This document shows positions 48,931 through 55,709 of a DNA stretch of 64,000 bases, one piece after another. Position 1 is the stretch's first letter. Every line of letters starts with the position of its first letter. The translations under genes were made by a program, and so were the position numbers. This DNA comes from a bacterium (GTDB lineage: Bacteria; Sumerlaeota; Sumerlaeia; SLMS01; JAHLLQ01): positions 1 through 64,000 of the forward strand of contig JAHLLQ010000005.1 of assembly GCA_020444065.1 (NCBI GenBank). The letters run 5' to 3'. The notes under the pieces are model-generated. The model saw only the letters and a list, made by a program, of their open reading frames with translations. It made no database searches and had not been told where the DNA came from.

Positions 48931-49395
48931 GAGGACGACGAGAAACCCGAGAAGCAGAAGGCCGTTTCAGTACGACGGAAGCGGATGATGAGAGGAGTTT
49001 GGATCGCTTGCGCCGTGCTGGTCTTGGCTCTGGGCATCGCCCTGATCTTACGAGAGCTTCTCCCTGCGCGCGAGACGCCGCACAGGTCTTCTTGCCAATA
49101 CAATCAAGCCGTGGTCGATTCGGCCGTTCAGCAGTACATCCTCGAATTCGGCCTGAAGGACCAGGCGGAGTTCGTGGCTCTCTTTGGAACCGAGCAGAAG
49201 GATTGGTCGCACGTTCTTGTGGGGCCGGACAAGTACATTCGTTACCCACCCAAATGCCCCACGCACAAATCTTCGTGGATGTTCTGGAAACCTCTGAACG
49301 ATTACTCGATTGCTCCGACAAACGCTGGCTTCGAGGGGGGAGGACCAGCAAAATGCAATGTCTGCGATCTTCCTTATCCGCAGGCGGACCCGTAA
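48928..49395 (+). CDS. Pilin-like small membrane protein, array copy 2
   Basis: About 155 aa from ATG 48928 (or 48919). N-terminus MEDDEKPEKQKAVSVRRKR is the charged leader typical of the array, then a membrane helix (GVWIACAVLVLALGIALIL), LLPARETPHRSSCQYNQ and DSAVQQYILEFGL. The head has QAEFVALFGTEQKDWSHVL, YIRYPPKCP, HKSSWMFWKPLNDYSIAPT and a C-terminal KCNVCDLPYPQ with extra cysteines. It shares its head cassette (HKSS-MFW-PLNDYSIAPT) with copy 5 rather than with copies 3 and 4. Function unknown; pilin-like fold inferred. Confidence 0.75.
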   Translation: MEDDEKPEKQKAVSVRRKRMMRGVWIACAVLVLALGIALILRELLPARETPHRSSCQYNQAVVDSAVQQYILEFGLKDQAEFVALFGTEQKDWSHVLVGPDKYIRYPPKCPTHKSSWMFWKPLNDYSIAPTNAGFEGGGPAKCNVCDLPYPQADP

Positions 49396-49436
49396 AGGAC
49401 GAATGGGAAGAGGAAATCGGAGGGCCGGAGGAGAGC

Positions 49437-49916
49437 ATGAGCAATCAACAGACAGATGCGCCAGGCCGCCGGTTATTGCCGGAGTGGTTGCGACATCCCT
49501 GGGGATGTTGGGTTCTGCTGATTCTGTACGTCGTTGGAACCATTGCGTGGATGATTCCTGGGGCCTTGAAAGCTAGAGATACCCCCGCTCGGTACTCCTG
49601 TCAGGACGTCATGACAAGAATCGACTCGGCGGTGCAGCAGTATATCGAGGAATTCGAACTCGAGGGGCGGGCGCAGTTTGTGGCGATGTTCGGTACGGAG
49701 CAGAAGGATTGGTCCCCGGTGCTGGTGGGACCTGATTACGGCCTCCGTCAACCTCCCAGGTGCACGAGTCACGCGGCGCCGCCATTCTGGGAGTTCTGGC
49801 AATCAAGAGAAGTGCTGAACGACTACTCGATTGCAGACAAGGCCGATGCGGAATTCCCGGTGATGTGTAATATCTACCCGGAGGACCATCTTTATCCGGT
49901 GCCGCGCGACCCGTAG
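49437..49916 (+). CDS. Pilin-like small membrane protein, array copy 3
   Basis: About 159 aa from ATG 49437, directly after GGAGGAGAGC. The N-terminal leader here (MSNQQTDAPGRRLLPEWLRH) differs from the KPEKP type. A membrane helix (GCWVLLILYVVGTIAWMIPG) leads into ALKARDTPARYSCQDVMTRI and DSAVQQYIEEFEL, the pilin-like helix, then QFVAMFGTEQKDWSPVLVG and a head with PPRCTSHAAPPFWEFW and EVLNDYSIADK. The last part reads FPVMCNIYPEDHLYPVP. It lacks the long spacer repeat upstream (41-bp gap). Confidence 0.75.
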   Translation: MSNQQTDAPGRRLLPEWLRHPWGCWVLLILYVVGTIAWMIPGALKARDTPARYSCQDVMTRIDSAVQQYIEEFELEGRAQFVAMFGTEQKDWSPVLVGPDYGLRQPPRCTSHAAPPFWEFWQSREVLNDYSIADKADAEFPVMCNIYPEDHLYPVPRDP

Positions 49917-49933
49917 GAATGCCAAAAGGGGGT

Positions 49934-50239
49934 TGAGGACATGATGCACGACGAGAAACCGGAAAAGCCGGCCGCAGTCTCGGAAGAATATTCGACGCGT
50001 CTGAAGCAGGCATTGAAGGTGTTCGCAATTCCTATTGTATTGGCCATGTTAATCCTGTCTGGAAATCCGTTCAGGAAAGCGCCTGAAACTTCAGCACGAA
50101 ACTCCTGTCCCGAGAAACAGATGAGGATCGCTTCAGCCGTGCAGCAGTATATCGCGGACTACAAGCTGACGGGCCAGGCGCAATTTGTCGCGTTGTTTGG
50201 AACGGAACAGAAGGACTGGTCCCCCGTTCTTGTGGGGCC
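49934..50239 (+). repeat. Near-identical 306-bp duplication, copy A
   Basis: This segment equals 50492-50797 except for one base (C at 50225, G at 50783). It covers the last leader bases and codons 1-100 of array copies 4 and 5. Identity ends abruptly at both sides. Offset 558 bp. Confidence 0.95.
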
Positions 50240-50432
50240 CGACAAATACATTCGCTATCCAGTCAAGTGCCCGAGCCACAAGGACCCGCCATCCTGGCAA
50301 TTCTGGCGATCAGGAGAAGTGCTGAACGATTACTCGATCTCTCCGACGGACGCTGGCTTCAAGGGAGGAGCACTGGTGAGATGCAGTGTCGAGCCGGAGC
50401 GGCATTTGGATCCGAGTGCGCCGAGACCTTAG
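49941..50432 (+). CDS. Pilin-like small membrane protein, array copy 4
   Basis: 163 aa. Leader MMHDEKPEKPAAVSEEYSTR, then a shorter membrane helix (VFAIPIVLAMLILSG), then NPFRKAPETSARNSCPEKQM and IASAVQQYIADYKL. The head has QFVALFGTEQKDWSPVLVGP, YIRYPVKCPSHKDPPSWQFW, EVLNDYSISPTDAGF and RCSVEPERHLDP. The first 100 codons are nearly identical at DNA level to copy 5 while the head resembles copy 3. Here FLKARE is altered to FRKAPE, a Pro in the helix. Confidence 0.75.
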   Translation: MMHDEKPEKPAAVSEEYSTRLKQALKVFAIPIVLAMLILSGNPFRKAPETSARNSCPEKQMRIASAVQQYIADYKLTGQAQFVALFGTEQKDWSPVLVGPDKYIRYPVKCPSHKDPPSWQFWRSGEVLNDYSISPTDAGFKGGALVRCSVEPERHLDPSAPRP

Positions 50433-50491
50433 CAATGCACCATCCGCCTTTGCGAAACGCTTCGGCACGCAGGATGAAGGCACGAAGGGGA

Positions 50492-50797
50492 TGAGGACAT
50501 GATGCACGACGAGAAACCGGAAAAGCCGGCCGCAGTCTCGGAAGAATATTCGACGCGTCTGAAGCAGGCATTGAAGGTGTTCGCAATTCCTATTGTATTG
50601 GCCATGTTAATCCTGTCTGGAAATCCGTTCAGGAAAGCGCCTGAAACTTCAGCACGAAACTCCTGTCCCGAGAAACAGATGAGGATCGCTTCAGCCGTGC
50701 AGCAGTATATCGCGGACTACAAGCTGACGGGCCAGGCGCAATTTGTCGCGTTGTTTGGAACGGAACAGAAGGACTGGTCCCCGGTTCTTGTGGGGCC
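50492..50797 (+). repeat. Near-identical 306-bp duplication, copy B
   Basis: Second copy of the 49934-50239 segment, one mismatch. The sequences before and after differ, so the homology is limited to the 5' part of the two genes. Confidence 0.95.
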
Positions 50798-51020
50798 TAC
50801 GAAGCTTCTTCGCTATCCCCCCAAGTGCCCCGCCCACAAGTCTTCATTGATGTTCTGGCGACCTCTGAACGACTACTCGATCGCTCCAACCGATGCCGGT
50901 TTCAAGGGGGGAGTTCCGGTGAGATGTAATGTCGGCAAAGACCGGCATCCGTACCCTGAGGCACCCCCGCCTTATCCAACACCCATTCCGGCTGCGATGT
51001 CCGGTGATGTTGGGGAGTAG
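50499..51020 (+). CDS. Pilin-like small membrane protein, array copy 5
   Basis: 173 aa. Residues 1-100 equal copy 4 (leader MMHDEKPEKP, helix, PETSARNSCPEKQM, GTEQKDWSPVLVGP). The head then changes to LRYPPKCPAHKSSLMFWRP and LNDYSIAPTDAGF, the cassette of copy 2, with VRCNVGKDRHPYPEAPPPYP and a short Pro-rich tail. It is thus a chimera of a copy-4 front and a copy-2-like back, or copy 4 was converted by this gene. Confidence 0.75.
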   Translation: MMHDEKPEKPAAVSEEYSTRLKQALKVFAIPIVLAMLILSGNPFRKAPETSARNSCPEKQMRIASAVQQYIADYKLTGQAQFVALFGTEQKDWSPVLVGPTKLLRYPPKCPAHKSSLMFWRPLNDYSIAPTDAGFKGGVPVRCNVGKDRHPYPEAPPPYPTPIPAAMSGDVGE

Positions 51021-51090
51021 GAATGCCCCACTCGCCGTCGCGAAATGCTTCGGCACACAGGAATCAAGAAGCGTGAGAGAGGAGACAGTT

Positions 51091-51555
51091 GTGAGCACTG
51101 CAAAGCCCAAGAAGCCGCCCGCTGTCTCTCGGCGGTGGTTGATCAGCGTTGGCCGAATCACAGCCCTCATCGTGCTGGTGGCGTTGCCTCTTGGCGGGTA
51201 CATGGTCTATCGATACGAAACGCGACCTTTCCACGATACGAATCACGTCAGTCGATGCCAACGTGCCATGGAACGCATCGAATACGGAGTGGAGGACTTT
51301 CAGTACAGAAATGGTCTGCCCGACCGTGCGTCGGCGCTGGCAGTCCTGGGGCGCGAGCAGCCTCTGTGGGAACCGATCCTCGCAAATTCCGATCTCCTTT
51401 ACTATACGCCTCGTTGCCCCAGCATGGGGCGCCGATGGTCGGGCGATCCGGCACGGAATTACACACTGAATGTCACCGGACCACGGGTGGTCTGCAACGC
51501 GCGCTTCTGTGGCTGTACACTGTACTGGAACGTCCCGCCGGGCGGCGAAGACTAA
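51091..51555 (+). CDS. Divergent pilin-like small membrane protein, array copy 6
   Basis: 154 aa from GTG 51091, 5 nt after AGGAGA. It is the most diverged intact member. Leader VSTAKPKKPPAVSRRW, membrane helix (ITALIVLVALPLGGYMVY), then RYETRPFHDTNHVSRCQRAM and ERIEYGVEDFQYRNGL. GTEQKDW is changed to GREQPLWEPIL. The head keeps LYYTPRCPSMGRRW, NYTLNVTGPRVVC and a Cys-rich ARFCGCTLYW. The order (helix, Cys, aromatic-CP, Tyr-Thr-Leu-Asn, Cys) is close to textbook pseudopilin heads. Confidence 0.7.
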   Translation: MSTAKPKKPPAVSRRWLISVGRITALIVLVALPLGGYMVYRYETRPFHDTNHVSRCQRAMERIEYGVEDFQYRNGLPDRASALAVLGREQPLWEPILANSDLLYYTPRCPSMGRRWSGDPARNYTLNVTGPRVVCNARFCGCTLYWNVPPGGED

Positions 51556-51607
51556 CGCCGCCGCTCCGCGCACGCCAAGACGTGAGGGACAGGAAGAGGA
51601 CGAGGAG

Positions 51608-52147
51608 ATGAAGCACGACGAAAAACCGGAAAAGCCCGAAGCCGTCTCGGAGGAGTGGAAGCGAAAGCTGAAGCGAGCTTGGATCTTATGCGGTCTGCTG
51701 GTCTTGGTGCTGGCTGTGGGGCTGGGCATCTACTTCGGTTGGCCGCTGCTCTTCAAGGCGCGCGAGACATCGGCCAGGAATCCTTGTCAGGAAAACCAGA
51801 TGAAGATCGATTCGGCCGTTCAGCAGTACATCCTCGAGTATGGGCTGAATGATCAGGCAGAGTTTGTTGCTTTGTTCGGAACCGAGCAGAAGGACTGGTC
51901 GCCTGTCTTGATCGGCGAGAATCGGTTCATCCGTTACGAGCCAAAGTGCCCGGCTCATGAGTCTCCGGCATTTTGGAAGTTCTGGCGATGGGGAGAACCA
52001 ATCAATGATTACTCGATTGCCAATAATTCTATGGCTGCTTGGCCGGTAAGGTGCAATGTTGGCATGGAGCGGCACCCATATCCCGGAGGAGGCGATGATG
52101 ATGTCGATCCGACACCGACACCTACTCCCGCGGCAGATGGATCATAG
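51608..52147 (+). CDS. Pilin-like small membrane protein, array copy 7
   Basis: 179 aa from ATG 51608 after GAGGACGAGGAG. Leader MKHDEKPEKPEAVSEEWKRK, membrane helix (ILCGLLVLVLAVGLGIYFGW), LLFKARETSARNPCQENQMK, IDSAVQQYILEYGL, QAEFVALFGTEQKDWSPVLI. Head with YEPKCPAHESPAFWKFW, INDYSIANN, VRCNVGMERHPYPGG and an Asp/Pro/Thr tail (DDDVDPTPTPTPAADGS). It best shows the family consensus and most resembles copy 9 in its front half. Confidence 0.78.
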   Translation: MKHDEKPEKPEAVSEEWKRKLKRAWILCGLLVLVLAVGLGIYFGWPLLFKARETSARNPCQENQMKIDSAVQQYILEYGLNDQAEFVALFGTEQKDWSPVLIGENRFIRYEPKCPAHESPAFWKFWRWGEPINDYSIANNSMAAWPVRCNVGMERHPYPGGGDDDVDPTPTPTPAADGS

Positions 52148-52222
52148 CAATGCACCTCGCGCCTTCGCGAAACACTTCGGCGCGCCGGACGAAGGCATGA
52201 AGGAGACGAAGGGGACGAGGAA

Positions 52223-52405
52223 ATGAAGCACGACGAGAAACCGGAAAAGCCGGAAGTTCTTTCGGAGCGCTGGCTTGTGATGCTGAGGCGCGTTCTCATC
52301 CTCGGCGTTGGTGTCGCGGTGTTGCTTGGCATCCTAACCTCGATTGGATTCCGATGTTTACGAATTCGACGTCTTCGAGTCGCTTTTCATGAACAAAGGG
52401 CTTAA
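52223..52405 (+). pseudogene. Broken pilin-like gene, 5' part (array copy 8)
   Basis: 60 codons: leader MKHDEKPEKPEVLSERWLVM and a membrane helix (VLILGVGVAVLLGILTSIGF), then the frame leaves the family pattern and stops at 52405. The pilin-like core is missing. A family-like 3' remnant lies at 53462-53539, and between them is the 321-aa gene at 52495. Another frame after about 52346 stays open to a TAA at 52492 but does not clearly match the family. Confidence 0.7.
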
Positions 52406-52494
52406 TCACTGTGCAACCAATACAGAGAGAGGAATCCCCCAGATCGCCTGGCACCGCGAGCTGCCGAATCCTCCCGCACTCGGAGATGACTAAG

Positions 52495-53460
52495 ATGAAG
52501 AATATACTGCGCAGAATATCAATCTGCCTCTTCTGGTTGCTCTGCAGCATTCCCACACGCGCTAATCCAGATGACGTACTGAGAGACTGTCTCCTAACAG
52601 CCGATGAAGCAGCAATCACGACGCTCTCATTGACTGCATCTCAAGTGCTTGCAATGGCGAGCATTGCTAGAGTGTCAGCGAATCCGACTACTGACGTAGG
52701 CATTCCGGAAGAGGAGCTTGCAGAGAACTTGGCTGAGTTCGAGTCAGCTCTTGATTCTCTGGCGCTTGGAAGTAACGAGGATCAACTCACCACGGCTACA
52801 ATGCTTGAGGGCGAGAGCTGGATGGCGAAAATTCTACTGGTTGCCTGGGATCGAAGCGAACGCCCTGAACACTATGAGGAAGTTGTTAACTACCTACAGG
52901 CCGATCCGATAGCATTGGGAGGAAGAGTTCTCCCCACATGTCGTTTAGCCGCAATACCGCGAACCGACGAATGGCGCCTCCCTGTCGAGTACGCTCTTCT
53001 TCGTCCTTGGCAACCGGGAGAAGGAGTGGCTCGCGCGAGCAGATTCTATGATCGACACAGATTCGATCTCCCAGAGGCTTCTCTGGTCAGTTACTCCCCC
53101 AGCTCAGCCTGGGATTCGCGGGCAGTTCCCTGCCTTATTCTCTACGCGAAAAACGCAATGTTGGAGTACTCCGATGGCAGCTTGGAGGGCAGTTCTACTG
53201 ATGAGAATCTATTCGCGGTACTTGTGCTCCTCGGTGCCATGCCCAGTGAGCTGAATCTGCGGATGCAGGCGATGCTTGTCACCTGCAGCGAAAGAGCAAT
53301 CTCGTCCTCATTTGCTGACGAGTTTGCAGGATTACTTGTGGGCACAACAAATGAGACTAGTGATTGGGACGAGTTGTATGGCGCAGGCGAGTCTGTCGTG
53401 GATTCAGCGAATCTGGAAGGATTTGGCATCCTGAAGTCTCTTCGTCAGGGCACGGACTAG
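52495..53460 (+). CDS. Secreted protein of unknown function lying inside the broken array copy
   Basis: 321 aa from ATG 52495 (GGAG 9 nt upstream); ATG 52486 is an alternative. A signal peptide is visible (ISICLFWLLCSIPTRAN). The mature protein is acidic and helical, without recognised motif; segments include EEELAENLAEFESALDSLAL, GESWMAKILLVAWDR and CLILYAKNAMLEYSDGS. It is unrelated to the flanking array genes. Two 60-base lines of it count 50-52% G+C, a little lower than neighbours, and codons such as AGA and ATA are more frequent. It looks like an insertion, but no transposase or terminal repeats are visible. Confidence 0.7.
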   Translation: MKNILRRISICLFWLLCSIPTRANPDDVLRDCLLTADEAAITTLSLTASQVLAMASIARVSANPTTDVGIPEEELAENLAEFESALDSLALGSNEDQLTTATMLEGESWMAKILLVAWDRSERPEHYEEVVNYLQADPIALGGRVLPTCRLAAIPRTDEWRLPVEYALLRPWQPGEGVARASRFYDRHRFDLPEASLVSYSPSSAWDSRAVPCLILYAKNAMLEYSDGSLEGSSTDENLFAVLVLLGAMPSELNLRMQAMLVTCSERAISSSFADEFAGLLVGTTNETSDWDELYGAGESVVDSANLEGFGILKSLRQGTD

Positions 53461-53461
53461 G

Positions 53462-53539
53462 GAGGGCTTCGAAGACGATGGGCCCGTGAGGTGCAATATC
53501 GCGCCTGAACAACATCCGTATCCGCAGGCGGGCATCTGA
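53462..53539 (+). pseudogene. 3' remnant of a pilin-like array gene
   Basis: Directly after the stop of the inserted gene, 25 codons read EGFEDDGPVRCNIAPEQHPY then PQAGI and a stop. This matches the C-terminal end of other copies (AGFKGGVPVRCNVGKDRHPY, then P). It has no start and no front part. It is best explained as the 3' end of the gene whose 5' part is at 52223-52405. Confidence 0.75.
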
Positions 53540-53561
53540 AGGAGACAAAGAGGACGAGGAT

Positions 53562-54062
53562 ATGAAGCACGACGAGAAACCGGAAAAACCCGAAGCCGTC
53601 TCGGAGGAGTGGAAGCGGAAGCTGAGAAGGTCATGGACCTTGAGCAGTTGGCTAGCCTTAGTGCTGGCTGTTGGGCTGGGCGTCTACTTCGGATTGCCGC
53701 ATTTCTTCAGAGCGCGTGAGACATCGGCCAAGAATTGGTGCCAGGAGAATCAAACCAAAATCGATTCAGCAGTGCAGCAGTACATATTGGAGTACAACCT
53801 CGCCGATCAGGAGGAATTCGTGGAGCTGTTTGGAACCGAGCTGGAAGATTGGGCGCCAGTCTTGGTCGGACCGGATCTTTATATTCGCTTCACACCGAGG
53901 TGCCCAAACTGGAAACCCGATCCATGGTGGAAGCTCTGGTGGAAGAAGAAGCGGCCCCCCAACGACTACTCGATTGCCCCTACAAATGAGGGCTTCGTCG
54001 AGAACGGGGCGCCTGTCAGGTGCAACCTGTGCGACCATCCGTATCCGCAGGCGATTCATTAG
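53562..54062 (+). CDS. Pilin-like small membrane protein, array copy 9 (last)
   Basis: 166 aa. Leader MKHDEKPEKPEAVSEEWKRK, membrane helix (LALVLAVGLGVYFGLPHF), FRARETSAKNWCQENQTK, IDSAVQQYILEYNL, then QEEFVELFGTELEDWAPVLV (GTEQKDW changed to GTELEDW) and YIRFTPRCPNWKPDPWWKLW. An unusual basic-aromatic stretch WWKKKRPPNDYSIAPT follows, and the end reads VRCNLCDHPYPQAIH with an extra Cys. It closes the array before a terminator. Confidence 0.75.
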   Translation: MKHDEKPEKPEAVSEEWKRKLRRSWTLSSWLALVLAVGLGVYFGLPHFFRARETSAKNWCQENQTKIDSAVQQYILEYNLADQEEFVELFGTELEDWAPVLVGPDLYIRFTPRCPNWKPDPWWKLWWKKKRPPNDYSIAPTNEGFVENGAPVRCNLCDHPYPQAIH

Positions 54063-54143
54063 GGATGCCCCACTCACCATCGCGAAACGTTTAGCCGCGC
54101 CAGGCGAAGGCGTGAAGGTCACAAGGCGGATCAATAAGCAACT

Positions 54144-54170
54144 GAGGACCGGCGTGGGCCGGTCCTCTTT
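54144..54170 (+). terminator. Rho-independent terminator closing the array
   Basis: A perfect 10-bp stem GAGGACCGGC (54144-54153) with GCCGGTCCTC (54158-54167), loop GTGG, followed by TTT. It also lies 30 bp past the DprE1-like gene on the other strand, so it may serve both. Confidence 0.8.
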
Positions 54171-54199
54171 GCGATGTCCTACATTTTTCGCTGCAGTAC

Positions 54200-55705
54200 T
54201 CAGCGATCGAAGTCTTTGCCGAAGATGCGTCGCGACAGGTCGGTCTGCAGGATGTTTTCGGGATCGCATTCGTTCTTCAGCGCGATAAATTTCTCGAGGT
54301 TGCCCTTTGGCAGGAAACGCGCCGGGGTGCCGGGGCGCATGGTGGCGTCTTTCGCGAAGTAGAATCGCCCGCCGTTGTCGAGCACGACGCGATCCATTTC
54401 GTGCGTCAGCTTCCACAGGCGCTGGCGATTGCTGCGTGTGACGCGGAAGTCCATCGCAAGCGAGTAGCCGTCCACGGCGTGGCGAATCAGGAACGGGTCC
54501 GTGTCCGGGATGTGTTTCTTGAACACGCCGAGGTACGACGGCATGCCGGCGGCCTTTGACATGCGGATCAACGTTTCGTGCGTGCGCACGGCGTTTTCTT
54601 TCGGCACGAAGCTCTGGTACTGGATCAGCCCGCCGGGCTTGTAGGACCACTGCCAGTTCGGCACGTAGTCGAGCAGGAATGCAAACGCCGCATGGGACTG
54701 GTAGTAGCGATGTCCGCGCGGCTGCAGAATGCCGGAGTAGAATTTCGCGAAGTTGATCGCGCGCATTCCCAGGTCGTTCACGAACGGCGTGAGGAACAGG
54801 TACATCAATGACTTCGGGAAGACGCCCATGATATGCTCGGGCAATTCCTGCGCAGCGACCTGCAGCGACTCGCGCAGGCGCCGAGGATCTTCTTCCACCG
54901 TGTAGCCGGCCTGGTGAACGATGCCGCGGCCGAGGCTTCTTCCGCCGGGAAAGCAGTCGACCCAGCCGACGAGGTAGTCCGACTCGTCGACGCGGTCTTC
55001 AATCTCGTCGACCATCTCCTGCAGGCTGTACGTGTTGAATGCTTCGACCCACACGTTGCCGGAGCGAACCTTCTTCATCTGCATCACGAAACGCGTGAAG
55101 CACCCCAGCATGCCGAAGCCGCCGATGGCCGCGAAGAAGAGCTCGCTGTTCTGCTCTCGGCTGCATGTTTTGTGTTCGCCGTTCGGCAGCAGGATGTCGA
55201 ACTCGATGATGTGACGGCCCCAGGTGCCGGCCTTGAAATTGTTTTTTCCGTGGATGTTCATTCCGGCGGCGCCGGCGATGGTCGGGTACATCGTGCCGGA
55301 AACGATCGGCGGCCACCATCCGTCGGGGATGATGTGCTTCCACAGGTCGCCGATGGCCAGTCCCGGCTCCATTTCCATGCGGCCGGTCTCCGGATTCCAA
55401 TCGATGATCCGGTTCATTTTGCTGATATCGAGAACGATGCTGTCTTCGCCGATCGAAGCGTCGCCGTAGCTGCGCCCCGCTCCGCGCAAGGCGATCGGTT
55501 TGCCCGTGCGGCGAGCCAGCGCGTACACGGCCTCGATCTCCTCCACGGCGCGCGGGAAATGCACCCACGAGAGGGACTCTACGGCCATGCCCCAGCCTTC
55601 GACTTTCGCCAAATGCCGCGGGCTTAAACCTTGAGGCTTAACTGCCACGTCCTGCCGTCCTTTCGCCGAATCCTTCCCGGCCTCCAATTGCGCTGCTGCC
55701 GTCAT
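54200..55705 (-). CDS. DprE1-like FAD oxidoreductase
   Basis: The 501-aa product matches decaprenylphosphoryl-beta-D-ribose 2'-oxidase: FAD motif PIALRGAGRSYGDASIGEDS, GMNIHGKNNFKAGTWGRHI, and a C-terminal RFYFAKDATM with Lys452 in the place of the active-site Lys of mycobacterial DprE1. With DprE2 it epimerises polyprenyl-phospho-ribose to arabinose in actinobacteria. In mycobacterial DprE1 the covalent benzothiazinone target Cys387 lies in a WNVCVDF-like stretch; here the aligned stretch is YSLAMDF, Ala417. The gene starts 4 bp after the SDR gene stop. An alternative is another sugar-alcohol or lactone oxidase of the VAO group, but the partner gene supports the DprE1-type call. Confidence 0.85.
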   Translation of the reverse strand: MTAAAQLEAGKDSAKGRQDVAVKPQGLSPRHLAKVEGWGMAVESLSWVHFPRAVEEIEAVYALARRTGKPIALRGAGRSYGDASIGEDSIVLDISKMNRIIDWNPETGRMEMEPGLAIGDLWKHIIPDGWWPPIVSGTMYPTIAGAAGMNIHGKNNFKAGTWGRHIIEFDILLPNGEHKTCSREQNSELFFAAIGGFGMLGCFTRFVMQMKKVRSGNVWVEAFNTYSLQEMVDEIEDRVDESDYLVGWVDCFPGGRSLGRGIVHQAGYTVEEDPRRLRESLQVAAQELPEHIMGVFPKSLMYLFLTPFVNDLGMRAINFAKFYSGILQPRGHRYYQSHAAFAFLLDYVPNWQWSYKPGGLIQYQSFVPKENAVRTHETLIRMSKAAGMPSYLGVFKKHIPDTDPFLIRHAVDGYSLAMDFRVTRSNRQRLWKLTHEMDRVVLDNGGRFYFAKDATMRPGTPARFLPKGNLEKFIALKNECDPENILQTDLSRRIFGKDFDR

Positions 55706-55709
55706 CGGT

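Noticed and set aside
52346-52494. Alternative frame continuing the broken array copy 8 to a TAA at 52492
   Set aside because: It gives an open frame but only faint resemblance to array copy 6 and needs a frameshift; I cannot show that it belongs to the family.
52405-53462. Insertion sequence or transposon as the cause of the split array gene
   Set aside because: No transposase, terminal inverted repeats or target duplication is visible at the edges.
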